A program made the translations under genes and the position numbers. A stretch of 64,000 bases of DNA. Origin: Eutreptiella sp. 'Long Island Sound 2002' (taxonomy: Eukaryota > Euglenozoa > Euglenophyceae > Eutreptiales > Eutreptiaceae). Positions 1 through 12,000 of the stretch are shown here, one piece after another (the first letter of the stretch is position 1; every line of letters starts with the position of its first letter). The notes under the pieces are model-generated. The model had not been told where the DNA came from. It worked only from the letters and a program-made list of their open reading frames with translations, and ran no database searches. The DNA lies in assembly GCA_964036045.1 (NCBI GenBank), contig OZ038378.1, forward strand, positions 186,409,128 to 186,473,127, in the 5' to 3' direction.

Positions 1-2130
1 CAGGTCCTACACACCCTACAGTGGCACCATTCTGGTGGGCGAGCACTGTGCAACTGGCTCAAGCCCCCACTCAGGACTACCACTCCTACACGCACACTCT
101 ACTGGGCGTTGCGAAGGCAAAGGTCTCGTGGGTCCTAGCGACCTTCCTGTGAAATGACAAGACAACACAGCGCTGCTAAGCAACTGTGGCCTAACAGGGG
201 ACGCCATGACGCGTTTCCCCTGCTAGGGCTTGGAGGGAAGGAGTGCTCTTGCGTGCACGGCGCAGATGTCGATGGAGTCGGACTCCCTGCTCTGCCACAG
301 GCAGAGGGGAGTTACTTGATTGTGTGATCTGCGCCCTTGTTTAGCAGGGCATGAAAAAATTGGTATGCTGCTGCACCAATCACCCTACCTGCCCACCTGT
401 ACAGCAAAGGCAAATGAAGAGGCGTTTGCGGCGGAGGAACCAAGCCACACTCCCCGTATTATACGGTTCTCAGTGTGACCTATAATACACTGTCCGCAAA
501 CACGCTGACGCATCAGCTACCTCTGTCAAGCAAGCAAGCGTTAAGGGACTCCTCAGGTTCTCTTAAAGAACGTACCGAGGAGCCCCTGGGTAGCCTAAAC
601 AAGGTTTACCGTGCGCACTTCGCGTGGCCTACCCTTTAATGCGTGTGTGCATGCGGGAGTATGCACGAGCGTTTTGGGCAAACCTGCCCATCTCATCACC
701 AATCACGACTCCACCAGGGGGTGGCCCCGCCTCGGCTTACTCACCTTACCTACCGCTGGAGAGAGAGAGCAAGTGAGGGGCGCACGCGAAGACCTTTGCT
801 ATGCACTTGTGTGTATGTCTAATCACCCTGATCTGACCTCTAATCATCTGCAATCTTTGTAATCAATCCCTCTATCGCGTCCCATCGTTGTTAGCGCTGC
901 TACAAGACTCGTTCACGGAGACACGAGACGGACAATGTGTATGCGGCATACGAGATGAGCATACTTGTAGTTTATACCTGATTCATTGAAGTCTTTTTCG
1001 TTGATATCCGAATTCTTGAATTTTTGAAGCTTCTATTAGTGTGGGTGGAATCTGCATGTTTATTTATTAATGTGTGTCTCGTCATTTTCAAGACTACGTG
1101 AGACATACGTTTATAATTCCATTATTTCTCCATTTTCCGGCGCTTCGCTAGGAGCCGCTCCTGTGCGCCGCCATTTTATGCGTATGAATTTCTGGATTTG
1201 AAAAAATCCAGACATGACTATAATTTCTATAAAAATGTGCTTCTGATGCACAATTGGATTCTGCTCAGGTGTGTTGTTTCAGAAAAATTCTACGCCGTCA
1301 TTTGACGGATTTTGATGTCGTCGCTTCGTTTTTGCGTGGATTCGTCCATAATTCTCCCATTCCTGCCTCTGCAGATACCCACGCGCAGCCTCGCCGAGTA
1401 GGCCGTGTTCGGGCCGAAACGCAGGTGCCTGGAGAGACTGAGCAGAACCAAGACCCCACCAAGGGGCAATTTAACTTTTTTGACGACTCCCTTCGCCCTA
1501 AGACAGGTCACAGGTCGCCAGCAGGTTTACGAGAACCCATGCGAGTGTGTATAATGTGTCTTGCGTTGGGTTTGTGTCGCGCTGCGTCTTGGAGGGAGGG
1601 ATGCACATGCTCATGTTTTGGCATGCTCCCAGACTAACCCAACCAAGCCACAGGAGCCCCGGCAGCGCCATGAGCGCTGGGTCTTCTGTAGGAAATGTTA
1701 GAAACAGAGCAGCAAAAGAGCGCCAGCCATGGTGAGCTCTCATTTTTCTGTGTAAGGGAAACTATAGGTATTTTAAAGTAGATGTGGAAACCAAGGAAAG
1801 GCCAAGAAAAATTCCCTTTTTCCTAAAATGCGACAGTGGTGGCCACCACAGCACAAGGGGGGAGTAAGAAAAAGTGCTTTTCCAATGCTTTGAGGCATAC
1901 TCTAGTTGTATTAGAGATGCACTGAGCATCCATGCATTTTTATCTTAGTATTGGTCCCACCAAAACTGGTGATAACACATTTTGACCTATGGAACCAAAC
2001 ACCCAATCAGGATATGGAGTGGAGCCCTTAATCCCCTTTCAATGTGAGGCAAATCATCTTTTCCTGAGTTGACTGAGAACTGACATATCCAAGGCAGAGC
2101 CTATGAATTTATCTATGTTTTTCCATGAAT
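1..2130. other. no recognisable gene
   Basis: Several short open frames exist here (for example 611-862 and 1254-1637 on the plus strand), but none has a recognisable domain, convincing composition or clear exon structure. Composition drifts from mixed to AT-rich around 960-1250. I see nothing I can name. Confidence 0.5.
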
Positions 2131-2212
2131 TCTTAGCTATCCTAGTGGTATGCACCCTAGGGGGCTGGGCACCCCTTTTTGAGAGGTCCTGGGTTCAATT
2201 CCCGGTCAGCCT
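2131..2212 (+). pseudogene. tRNA-Pro-like fossil or SINE head
   Basis: An A-box-like stretch near 2134-2150 is followed by a 5-bp anticodon stem around the loop CTGGGCA, with GGG in the anticodon position. A perfect T arm follows (CTGGG at 2189-2193, loop TTCAATT, CCCGG at 2201-2205). The stretch GAGAGGTCC just before the T arm is typical of tRNA-Pro. The 5' acceptor strand does not pair with the 3' side, and position 37 is C rather than a purine. This is therefore a decayed tRNA or the promoter head of a tRNA-derived SINE, not a working tRNA. Confidence 0.35.
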
Positions 2213-3568
2213 AGCTAAGTAGGAAGATCGCATGTGACATGGCAGTGACCTCATCGCCACATGCCCTGCCACCTCAGCACATATGGGACCCAAAACAAAG
2301 AGTGCACATCTCCTAAGATGGCACTATGGAGAGAGAGTGACCATGGGACAGTTTTCCAACTCTTTTCCAAAACATTTTAGCTATCTTTGTGAATATGCAT
2401 TCCGATTTGACCTGAGTTGCAGTTTCTGTGAATATCCAATCATCTTTCACTGTTTACACTGCAGCCCTTCATGCTTTGATCCTGATTCTCTTCTCCTTGC
2501 ACACCTTTGGCTTTGGTTATCCTGGATTGACTCTATTTCTGCAAACAGAAAGGTTTTCATCTTCGTAAACAAGCAGCAGGAAACCCTACACCAACAGCAA
2601 GCAGCAGGAGAAGCAAAAACACAGTGCTGAAACCACTATAAACCTTTCTGACGGGGGTCTGATGGCTGTCGTGCTCTGGGTTCCCTGTGTTTGCGCCGGC
2701 CCCCAGGCTTCCGGTTTCCAGGGCGCCGGTCCAGGGGGTGCTGACGGCGGGTGGTTGGCGGCAGTGGTGGCGTGGCGCTTGCGTGGGTGGTCGCGGCTCC
2801 TGGGTAGTGCCTGGGTGCCGTGGCCGGGCGCGGGCGTGCGTGTGGGTGTGTTCATGGCGTGGGCTGATGGTGACGCGTTCCCGTGGGGGGGCCTGGCCAC
2901 GGGACGCTGCGGTGACACGCACAAGCAAGCAGGCAGGCAAAGCACTGCGCTCACAGGGGCATCATTACGCTCGTGTCATGTGACAAAGCGTTTCAGGATC
3001 CTTGCCACTCTGCAACGAGGGAACAAAAGTATGTACAGCAACACATCAGGATATGTACACATGGGGTTAAGACTGGACTGGGGTAAGGGCATCACAGGAC
3101 AATAGACACTCAGTCCCAACTCGTATCCCAATCCCAGGTCCGACCCTCTCAGTGGCTGGTAGGGGCGGGGGCTCAAACACAACCCATTCCCTGCTCAGTC
3201 CAGACCCTGAGACCCTGCCAATAGGGGAGGTGCCCCGCCGAGCCACAGCCGAGTTCCTGGGAACCTTTAAGGCTAACTGACAGTGGCTCCCTATGCTCCC
3301 TAAATGGCAGGTCCCAACTCCTCTCTGAGCCAGAGATATGGCCCCGCCATTATCCCCTAGGAGTTGGTAGCTGAAAATGGGCTGTTTCAGCCCAAACTGA
3401 TATTAGCTCAAAAACCTCCAAAATTGACCCCTCGTCCGGACCCACCAGAGGTAGGGACGAGGCAACCGACCCTATGCCCTTGGAGTACAAACTCTCTGGA
3501 GCCCTCACCCAACCTGGTTCCCTCTGAGGTCCCGGCATCAGGGCACCACGGGTTTGTCAAGTGGGGTC

Positions 3569-3599
3569 ATGATGCCAAAATCACCAAAATTGGCATCAT
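3569..3599. repeat. 10-bp perfect inverted repeat
   Basis: ATGATGCCAA at 3569-3578 is perfectly complementary to TTGGCATCAT at 3590-3599, with an 11-base loop. It could form a cruciform or RNA hairpin. No neighbouring gene explains it. Confidence 0.6.
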
Positions 3600-5204
3600 T
3601 CTCACGCGTGGCCCGCCTGGCCAGGGCAAGGCCAATGACTCACAGGATAGGAGGCAGGACCTGGGACCCATATCTGAGGGCACAACGTTGAATTAGGTCC
3701 AGGCTCCTCCTGGGCATAGAGATATGGGGCCGCCAACTGACCACACAGCGGGGTGAAATTGAGGTCCCAAAAGGGGGTCATTTTGGCTGCTCGAAATGAG
3801 CCAAAATTCGGGGGTGCTCGCAATAGTATATCTCCACGCCGGCTTGGAGATCGGATCCGCCATTCCATATGCGATTCCCTGGGAGTCCAACAGAGACTCC
3901 CATGCCCTTGGCTCCCAAAGATCTCGATGCCACTCGGCGTGGTGACAATCCCAATTGGGTCCACAAATGTCAAAATGGCGAAATCGCCCAGACTCACTTT
4001 GGGCTAGCACCTTGACGAAGGTTGCTCCGCCTCGCCCACGTGGTGTGTGAACCATGGGGACCAATGTCCATATCACCCATGTCATATAAGGTCCATTGGT
4101 CCATGCGTCTGGCGTGCACGAGGGGGCTGAACATGGTGCACGGTTGGCAGAAAATGTGGAAAATTGCTCAAAATGGCCGAAAATGCGCACACTCATGGTT
4201 GGGGCAAATGAGGCACATGCCCGACTTGGACCGGAGTGTGCCATAGGATTGGTATTAAGTCCTATGCGTCCAACATATCTTTTGGGCGTCGCCCAACCCC
4301 TCCGGTTTTGGGAATGGCAGGGTCGCCAAGTGAGCCCATGATTTGGGATAGTCCCAAATCGCCAACATGGCGGCCACGGTATGCCAAGCCCAAGAGGAGT
4401 TATTCGCCGGGTCCAAGATATGTTGGGCACCGAAGTCTGTCCCCCCATAACATACTTGGGTCATGATGTCAATTGGGCGCAACGTTGAGATACACGGTCG
4501 CCACTTGACATCATGACAGGCAAAAAACAGCAAAATTGGCGAAAAGACAAGCAAAAGTGCCTTGAAAGCTACACAAATATATTATAATATCTTCTGCTTG
4601 GATTGAGTTATCGACCAATCCTTTTAAACACACTGACTTGACACCAATGACCTTCGATTCCACATATGTGCTCCACTTGGGGCGCTTTGGAAGGTCGCGC
4701 GCGCTGCCTCCCAAGTGGGCACATGCAAAAATGGAATATTGCAAGAAACACACCTTGCTCGCAACGCATCGCTTCGGGAGCGCTCCACAAGCGTCCCTTC
4801 ACGAAGGTTAGGCTTGCGAGTGTTGGTTGGGAGTACAATGAAGGGCCTCGTGCGATATGGGGTCCATTTGCGGGTTAGTCTCGGAATGGTGCACCCGCAA
4901 AAAAGGCACGCGATATGACTCCAAATATGGCATACAACCCTACCCACGCCTTCTACACCCAACCTAGTGGCCTAGAATCAAAGTATGCCTATATTCAAAT
5001 GTAACTTTGGTCCCTTAACACGCATGCAAGTGCTTTGGTCGAAAATCGACCTCCTTTCGAAAAGCCGAATTTTAGCATGCACGCAAAATATATTGCCAAT
5101 ATATTCATGGAGATCATATATGCACTATCCGGGGAAGACAAGTGATATGCCCCGGATGTAGAGGCAAGCAAAGAGGGAGAAAACGCCAACTCAACACACT
5201 TCTA

Positions 5205-5229
5205 CACGTACTTGGACGCCAAGTACGTG
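5205..5229. repeat. 11-bp perfect hairpin with 3-base loop
   Basis: CACGTACTTGG (5205-5215) and CCAAGTACGTG (5219-5229) pair perfectly around the loop ACG. Both arms carry TACGTG/CACGTA cores. This is the tightest inverted repeat in the left part of the window. Function unknown. Confidence 0.65.
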
Positions 5230-6590
5230 AAAAAGCGCACTTCTTGGAGGACACTCAAAATAAATAACCCTTTGGGCCTATGGAGTTGGGATCCCTTGGC
5301 CTCATCCTATGACTATGGGGGGCAAAACCTCATACACAGTCCCTTTGAGGCACGTTAGTTCGTCCTTGGGCGCTTGAACGCTCGTAACCCTTGTTATTCC
5401 ACTTGGGGGTTCAAAGCGCCTTCGGCTGCCCAGATGTTCTGGGGAAAATCTGGGACGCGATCCGTTATATCAAGGAAAAAATTGCGGATCACTCGAAGAC
5501 TGTTTCAGTCTTAACTTCAAGAAAGATCGTTCTACAGAATTATCTAATGCAGTCCACGGAACAGGCGACGACACGCGGCGCGACTGCGGCGATTTCACAA
5601 CAATTGGAAATCGCGGTAGAAATCGGGTATTTCGCCGATTTCTAACCGCAAATCGACCAAGACAGTAAAATTATGGTAATTCCACATCGACTTAATGGTT
5701 AGAAATCGGATTCCAGATTTCGCGGGTTAGAGAACAGGGATATCCCGCTGACAGCCGGTGTCAACGGCTTCCGCACGGGTGTGCCGGCTCACAGGCCTCC
5801 GTGCCATGGGCCATAGGTTCTGGGTACCGCTTCAATGGGGTGGTGGGCAGTGTGGGCGTGGCTGGTCTGTGTGGGTGATGGGCATGTGTGCGCCGAAGGG
5901 GCGGTGGGTTGGGCTGGGACACTGTGGGCGATGCAATGGGTGGAGGAGATGCTGGTGACGCCTACGGGGGGGGGTGCTGTAGGCGTCGAAACGTGTTGGT
6001 GTTGTTGACGTGGGTGCTTCAGGTGATGCGCCGGGCGGCGACGGAGTTGGTGACGCTGATGGTGTCATAGGTGACGGGGCGGGCGCTGGGGGGGGACTGC
6101 GGCTCCGGTGGTCGCTGTAGGTGGTGCAGTGGGTGGTGGCGTAACTGGTGATGTCGGCGGTGAGGGTGCTGCAGATGACGTCGATGATGAGGGCGCTGCG
6201 GGTGATGTCATGGGTGGTGGCGATGTTAATGTCGGTGTTGCAGGTGGTGTGCCAGCTGGTGGCGCCGCTGGTACTGTCCTTGCGTAGGGTGGTGCTTGGA
6301 GTGCTCTGGGCGGTGATGTCGTCGGTGGTGCCGATGGTGAGGGTGACGCAGGCGATGCACCGGGTGACGGTGAGGCCAGTGTGTGCCGTAGGTGACGCGT
6401 TGGGAACGGTTGTTGGGGGGCTGGAGGGGGGTTGCCGTTGGTGCAACGGGCGATGGAGGCGTTGGTGCCGCAGGAGGTGGATCGGGTGATGGTCTTGTTG
6501 TTGATGCCGACGAGGTGGTTTGTTTGCCTGTCTGCCCGTGGAGTCGGTGCCAGCGGTGGGTGCTGCCTGTGCGTGTGGTGGTGGCGGTGG

Positions 6591-6862
6591 GGGTCGGTGC
6601 GCCGGGCGCTTGGTGGGCGTGGTTGGGTGCGGGTGCGCGTGTTGGTGTGTACTTGGTGCGGGTTGCGGGGGTTCTGTGGGCGGCGGCTGCGCTGTTGCCG
6701 TGCGTGTGGCGGTTTGTGTTGTCTGGTGGAGCGTTGCCGGCGTGTGCTTTGCGTGGATGGTGTGGGGTCTGGTCGGCGTGGGTGGTGTCGGTGTGGGTGT
6801 TTGGGGTTGGGTGCTGGTTGTGGGCGTGTCGTCCGCGCGGTGTGGTCGGGCGTGATGGTGGT
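6591..6862 (+). repeat. first copy of a diverged duplication
   Basis: The stretch containing GGCGCTTGGTGGGCGTGGTT near 6606 recurs near 7350. The similarity continues through a GCGTGGATGGTG word to a shared GCGGTGTGGTCGGGCGTGAT block near 6838. The partner lies at about 7336-7532. The two copies differ by many substitutions and length changes, so the duplication is old. Confidence 0.5.
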
Positions 6863-7335
6863 GCCGCTGGCAACGTCGATGGTGACGGTGCTGCAGGTGA
6901 TAAGGGTGGGACGGCGATGTTGGCGGTTTCTGGTGTGGGTGCTGTTGGTGGTGTTGAGCGTGGGGGTGTTGCAGGTGTGGTGCTGGGTGGATGGTGGTGT
7001 GCCTGGCAACGGCGTCGTGAGTGCTGTCGGGGCAGAGGGTGTTGTTGGTGGTGCTTTGAGTGGCAGTGCCGCCGGTGAGAGGCTGGCGGAGAGGAGAGGG
7101 CGGTAGTGCGGCCGGGCGCGATGTTGGGCCCTTCGGTGTGGGCGGTCAGCCGGAGGTGGGTGCGGCTGGTGGTGTGGCGCTCGGTGTGTGTGGCCTGTGC
7201 CGGGTATCTTGGGTGCGCTTGTTGGTGCGGGTGTGTTGATGGCGGCGGTTTGTCCGCCTTTCTGCCCGGGGAGTTGGTGCTGGCGTTTGGTGGCTGCCTG
7301 TGTGCGGTTTGTGCCGTTGTGTGTGGCGGTGGTGG

Positions 7336-7532
7336 TGGGGGTTGGTGCGCTGGGCGCTTGGTGGGCGTGGTTGGGTGCGGCCGTGCGCGTGGAAGTGTAC
7401 TTGGTGGGCAGCTTGTGTTGTCTGATGGGGCGTGGCTGGTGTATGCTCTGCGTGGATGGTGCCGATGTGCGTGCTTCGGGTTGGGAGCTGGATGTGGGTG
7501 CGTCGCCTGCGCGGTGTGGTCGGGCGTGATGG
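7336..7532 (+). repeat. second copy of a diverged duplication
   Basis: Partner of the repeat at 6591-6862 in the same orientation. It shares the GGCGCTTGGTGGGCGTGGTT and GCGGTGTGGTCGGGCGTGAT blocks but is shorter between them. Confidence 0.5.
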
Positions 7533-7784
7533 TGGGTTCTCTGACGTGTGTGGCCGGCTGGTGGCGGGTGTCGTCGGGCCCGTGTTGGCTGGGTGGTGGT
7601 GGTGGTTGTGGCTGGACTGCTTGGTGGTTGTGGTGTCGGTGGGCGGCCCTGATGATGGGTCTTGGGTGTGTGGTGGCGGGTAAGCGTGTATGGTGGGGGT
7701 GATGGTGTGTCATTGCGGGTGGTGTTGGGTGTGGTACCGTTGGGCGTGTGGTTTGCGATAACTGAGCACTCACCCCTCCGGGTG

Positions 7785-8190
7785 GCGCAGGCCCGGTCGT
7801 CCGGTAGCCCGTCCGGCAGGCATTGCGTGCCCGCCAGGTGCTCACGCGTCCCTCCAGGCGGCGGCTGTTCCGTAGCCGGCAGGGGCTGGGTTCACTGCCG
7901 GGCGCACACACGTCCCTCCGGACGGCGGCTGTTTCGTAGGCGGCAGGGGCTGGGTTCACTGCCGGGCGCACACACGTCCATCCGGACGGCGGCTGTATCG
8001 TAGCCGGCAGGGGCTGGGTTCACTGCCGGACGCACACACGTCCGTCCGGACGGCGGCTGTTTCGTAGCCGGCAGGGGCTGGGTTCACTGCCGGGCGCACA
8101 CACGTCCGTCCGGATGGCGGCTGTTTCGTAGCCGGAAGGCGTTGGGTACCCTGCCGGGTGCACACACGTCCATCGGGACGGCGGCTGTTG
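7785..8190 (+). repeat. 64-bp tandem repeat array, about six copies
   Basis: A unit of about 64 bp containing CGTCC[C/A/G]TCCGGACGGCGGC, GTAGCCGGCAGGGGCTGGG and CGGGCGCACACA recurs with starts near 7849, 7910, 7975, 8039, 8103 and 8167. The first copy is diverged and the last truncated. The 64-bp period is not a multiple of three, so open frames across it drift through three translations. That argues against a coding role. It lies just before the much larger 65-bp array. Confidence 0.85.
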
Positions 8191-8689
8191 CGCTGTGGGG
8201 ACTGCGGGGCTTGGACTTGTGCTTGGCGGCTCGTTCGTCGTCTGGCGTGGGTGTTTGCTGTGGTGGTGTCGTGTTTTGTGCCGTGGTGCGTGCTGGCGTG
8301 CGGTGCTGCGTGTGTGCCCTGCTTGGCCTGCGTGTGGCGCGCGCTCCTTGCCCGGGCGTGCCGTTGCGCAGGCGCGGGGACACACCCTCTCTCTGACGGG
8401 CCCGTTTGGCTCCATGGTGGGCCCTGTTGGCGCCCGGCTGCGGCCCGGTGCGCGGCAGTGGGGTGTGTGTACGTTTGGGGGGGGGGGAGGGTTGGTTCCT
8501 CTCCCCTCGCCTTCCCCGCCTTGTCCCTCTGTCCCTCCTCGCCGGCCTGCCCTGCCTGCCTACCCTCCTCGTACCCGCTGGGTTGGCCTTGGCTGGACGG
8601 TTGGTCTTGGTGGTCTGACATGGTGTTTCTTTCCTGCAGGGCGGCGTGGGCTGGGTTCGTTTTGGGGGCGGGTTGCTCGTGTGGTGTGC

Positions 8690-11545
8690 CGTGCTGCGTG
8701 TACGGTGTCCTGGGCCTCCTGGCTCCTGTTCACCAGCGTGCATGTCCTGTGTGTGGGGTTGCGTGTGCGGTTTCCTGGGCCGCTTGGCTCCCGTTCACCG
8801 GTGTGTACGCTCTGTGTGTGGTGGTGCGTGTACGGTGTCCTGGGCCTCCTGGCTCCTGTTCACCGGTGTGCACGCTCTGTGTGTGATGTTGTGTGTACGG
8901 TGTCCTGGGCCTCCTGGCTCCTGTTCACCGGTGTGCACGCTCTGTGTGTGGTGTTGCGTGTACGGCGTCCTGGGCCTCCTGGCTCCTGTTCACCGGTGTG
9001 CACGCTCTGTGTGTGGTGTTGCGTGTACGGTGTCCTGGGCCTCCTGGCTCCTGTTCACCGGTGTGCATGCTCTGTGCGTGGTGTTGCGTGTACGGTGTCC
9101 TGAGCCTCCTGCCTCCTGTTCACCGGTGTGCACGCTCTGTGTGTGGTGTTGCGTGTACGGCGTCCTGGGCCTCCTGGCTCCTGTTCACCGGTGTGCACGC
9201 TCTGTGTGCGGTGTTGTGTGTACGGTGTCCTGGGCCTCCTGGCTCCTGTTCACCGGTGTGCACGCTCTGTGTGTGGTGTTGCGTGTACGGCGTCCTGGGC
9301 CTCCTGGCTCCTGTTCACCGGTGTGCACGCTTTGTGTGTGGTGTTGCGTGTACGGTGTCCTGGGCCTCCTGGCTCCTGTTCACCGGTGTGCATGCTCTGT
9401 GCGTGGTGTTGCGTGTACGGTGTCCTGAGCCTCCTGCCTCCTGTTCACCGGTGTGCACGCTCTGTGTGTGGTGTTGCGTGTACAGCGTCCTGGGCCTCCT
9501 GGCTCCTGTTCACCGGTGTGCACGCTCTGTGTGTGGTGTTGCGTGTACGGTGTCCTGGGCCTCCTGGCTCCTGTTCACCGGTGTGCATGCTCTGTGTGTG
9601 GTGTTGCGTGTACGGTGTCCTGGGCCTCCTGCCTCCTGTTCACCGGTGTGCACGATCTGTGTGTGGTGTTGCGTGTACGGCGTCCTGGGCCTCCTGGCTC
9701 CTGTTCACCGGTGTGCACGCTCTGTGTGTGGTGTTGCGTGTACGGTGTCCTGGGCCTCCTGGCTCCTGTTCACCGGTGTGCATGCTCTGTGCGTGGTGTT
9801 GCGTGTACGGTGTCCTGAGCCTCCTGCCTCCTGTTCACCGGTGTGCACGCTCTGTGTGTGGTGTTGCGTGTACAGCGTCCTGGGCCTCCTGGCTCCTGTT
9901 CACCGGTGTGCACGCTCTGTGTGTGGTGTTGCGTGTACGGTGTCCTGGGCCTCCTGGCTCCTGTTCACCGGTGTGCACGCTCTGTGTGTGGTGTTGCGTG
10001 TACGGTGTCCTGGGCCTCCTCGCTGCTGTTCACCGGTGTGCACGCTCTGTGTGTGGTGTTGCCTGTACGGTGTCCTGGGCCTCCTGGCTCCTGTTCACCG
10101 GTGTGCACGCTCTGTGTGTGGTGTTGCGTGTACGGCGTCCTGGGCCTCCTGGCTCCTGTTCACCGTTGTGCACGCTCTGTGTGTGGTGTTGTGTGCACGG
10201 TGCCCCGGGCCTCCTGGCTCCTGTTCACCGGTGTGCACGCTCTGTGTGTGGTGTTGCGTGTACGGTGTCCTGGGGCTCCTGGCTCCTGTTCACCGGTGTG
10301 CATGCTCTGTGTGTGGTGTTGCGTGTACGGTGTCCTGGGCCTCCTGGCTCCTGTTCACCGGTGTGCACGCTCTGTGTGTGGTGTTGCGTGTACGTTGTCC
10401 TGGGCCTCCTGGCTCCTGTTCACCGGTGTGCACGCTCCGTGTGTGGTGTTGCGTGTACGGTGTCCTGGGCCTCCTGGCTCCTGTTCACCGCTGTGCACGC
10501 TCTGTGTGTGGTGTTGCGTGTACGGCGTCCTGGGCCTCTTGGCTCCTGTTCACCGGTGTGCACGCTCTGTGTGTGGTGTTGTGTGTACGGTGTCCTGAGC
10601 CTCCTGGCTCCTGTTCACCGGTGTGCACGCTCTGTGTGCGGTGTTGCGTGTACGGCGTCTTGGGCCTCCTGGCTCCTGTTCACCGGTGTGCACGCTCTGT
10701 GTGTGGTGTTGCGTGTACGGTGTCCTGGACCTCCTGGCTCCTGTTCACCGGTGCGCACGCTCGGTGTGTGGTGTTGTGTGCGTGGTACCCTGGACCGCTT
10801 GGCTCCTGTTCACCTGTGTGCCTGCTCCGGTGTGCTGTCTCGTGTGTACGGCGTCTTGGGCCCCTTGGCTCCGCTTCACCGGTGTGCACGCTTTGTGTGC
10901 GGTGTTGTGTGTGCGGTGTCCTGGGCCTCTTTGCTCCTGTTCTCCGGTGCGCGTGCTCGTTGTGCTGTGTCGTTTGTGCCGTGTTCTGGGCTTCCTGGCT
11001 CCTGTCCTCCGGCGTGCCCGCTCTGTGTGCGGTGTCGTGTGTGTGGTCTCTTGGGCCTTTTGGCCCTTTTGTGCTGGTGTGCTCGTGTGGTGTGTGTTGT
11101 GTTGTGTGTGTGGTGTCCTTGGACTCTTGGTTCGTGTTCTCCGGTGTCGCGGTGTGTTGCGGTGTGTGTGGTGTCTGGTGTGCGGTGTTGCGTGTGCGGT
11201 GTCCTGGGCCTCCCGGCCCCTGTTCACCGGTGCGCACGCCCGGTGTGTGGTGTTGTATGGGCGGTGTCCTGGGCCGCTTGGCTGCTGTTCACCGGCGTGC
11301 TTGTGCGTTGTGTTGTGTGGTGTGTGCGGTGTCCTGGGCCACTTGGCTCCTGTTCACCGGTTTGCCCGCGTGGCGTGTGTTGTGTCGCGTGTTTGGTGTC
11401 CTGGGCCCCGTGGCTCCCGTTCACCGGCATGCTGTGTGCTTGTTCGGTGTGTTGTGTGTTGTGTGCGGTGTCCTGGACCACGTGGCTCCTGTTCACCGGT
11501 GCGCGTGCTCGGTGTGTTGCGTGGTGTGTGCGCCGTGGGTGTGGG
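8690..11545 (+). repeat. 65-bp minisatellite array, about 44 units
   Basis: A 65-bp unit with landmarks GCACGCTCTGTGTGTGGTG, CGTGTACGGTGTCCTGGG and CTCCTGGCTCCTGTTCACCG is repeated almost perfectly from about 8,695 to 10,760 (about 32 copies). More diverged copies continue to about 11,545. Since 65 is not divisible by three and the unit lacks plus-strand stops, all three forward frames stay open. The apparent 949- and 907-codon frames are the same repeat read in different phases, so I treat the array as a minisatellite. Point variants recur in separated copies, such as TGAGCCTCCTGCCTCC and TACAGCGTCC, suggesting higher-order units of several monomers. Confidence 0.92.
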
Positions 11546-11579
11546 TGCGTGGTCGCGTGCGTCATACCGTTGCTGCGAC

Positions 11580-12000
11580 GTTGCGGACTCTTTGTTTTTG
11601 TTTACACATGGGTAGACACCGTGGGGAACGCCGTAGCGAACTCGCCACTGGCATCCCGGCCACCGAGGCGTCCGGCATCCTATGGTGTCTTACTTATTCT
11701 TCCCGTCATGGACTCTTTGATTTTGGCGATGCCCAACGGTAAGCGTGTCTTAATGCTTGCATGGCGGCATATGCTACTTAATCGTTGGTTTGCGGACTCT
11801 TTGTATTTTGCGACGCCCAAGAGTAGGCGTGTTTGTTTAATGCATTCATGACATGCTACTTATTCTTTATGTCTTGGACTCTTTGTTTTTTGCGACACCC
11901 AAGAGTAAGCGTGTCTTAATGCATGTATGGCGGCATATGCTACTCACTCTTTGGTTTGTGGACTCTTTGTTTTTGCGACGCCCAAGAGTAAGCGTGTCTC
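11580..12000 (+). repeat. about 85-bp tandem repeats
   Basis: The word GGACTCTTTG followed by TTTTGCGACGCCCAAGAGTA and GCGTGTCTTAATGCATG recurs near 11587, 11709, 11797, 11876 and 11960. Spacing is about 80-120 bp with internal deletions. These are AT-richer than the preceding array and have no coding sense. Confidence 0.75.

Larger units (their letters stand above)
2213..5750. other. intergenic DNA without recognisable genes
   Basis: From about 3,100 to 5,400 the sequence is rich in words such as CCAAAAT and AAAATGGC. A 251-codon open frame on the minus strand (3693-4448) is the longest; it is rich in Trp, Pro and Ser, shows no domain and looks like translated repeat DNA. Two hairpins are listed separately. 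No gene is called. Confidence 0.5.
5750..7740. repeat. G+T-biased low-complexity region
   Basis: The plus strand is almost devoid of long pyrimidine runs and is built from GTG, GGT, GCG and TGC words. Because TAA, TAG and TGA are rare on the minus strand here, long minus-strand frames open (to 581 codons, 6226-7971). Their translations are Thr/Pro/His/Ser low complexity, so they are best read as composition artefacts. No start, domain or splice structure supports a gene. Confidence 0.55.

Noticed and set aside
3693-4448. 251-codon minus-strand frame.
   Set aside because: Composition dominated by Trp, Pro, Ser and Arg from CCAAAAT/ATGGGC words; no domain and no supporting signals.
6065-7971. 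Long minus-strand frames (314 and 581 codons) rich in Thr, Pro and His.
   Set aside because: They follow from the G+T-biased composition of the plus strand; no domains, no consistent start and no frame conservation between duplicated segments.
7785-11545. CRISPR-like array.
   Set aside because: Units are contiguous tandem repeats without unique spacers, in a eukaryotic context.
8893-11851. Forward frames of 949 and 907 codons in the 65-bp array.
   Set aside because: They are the same repeat in different phases; the period is not a multiple of three and all frames are open because the unit lacks stops.
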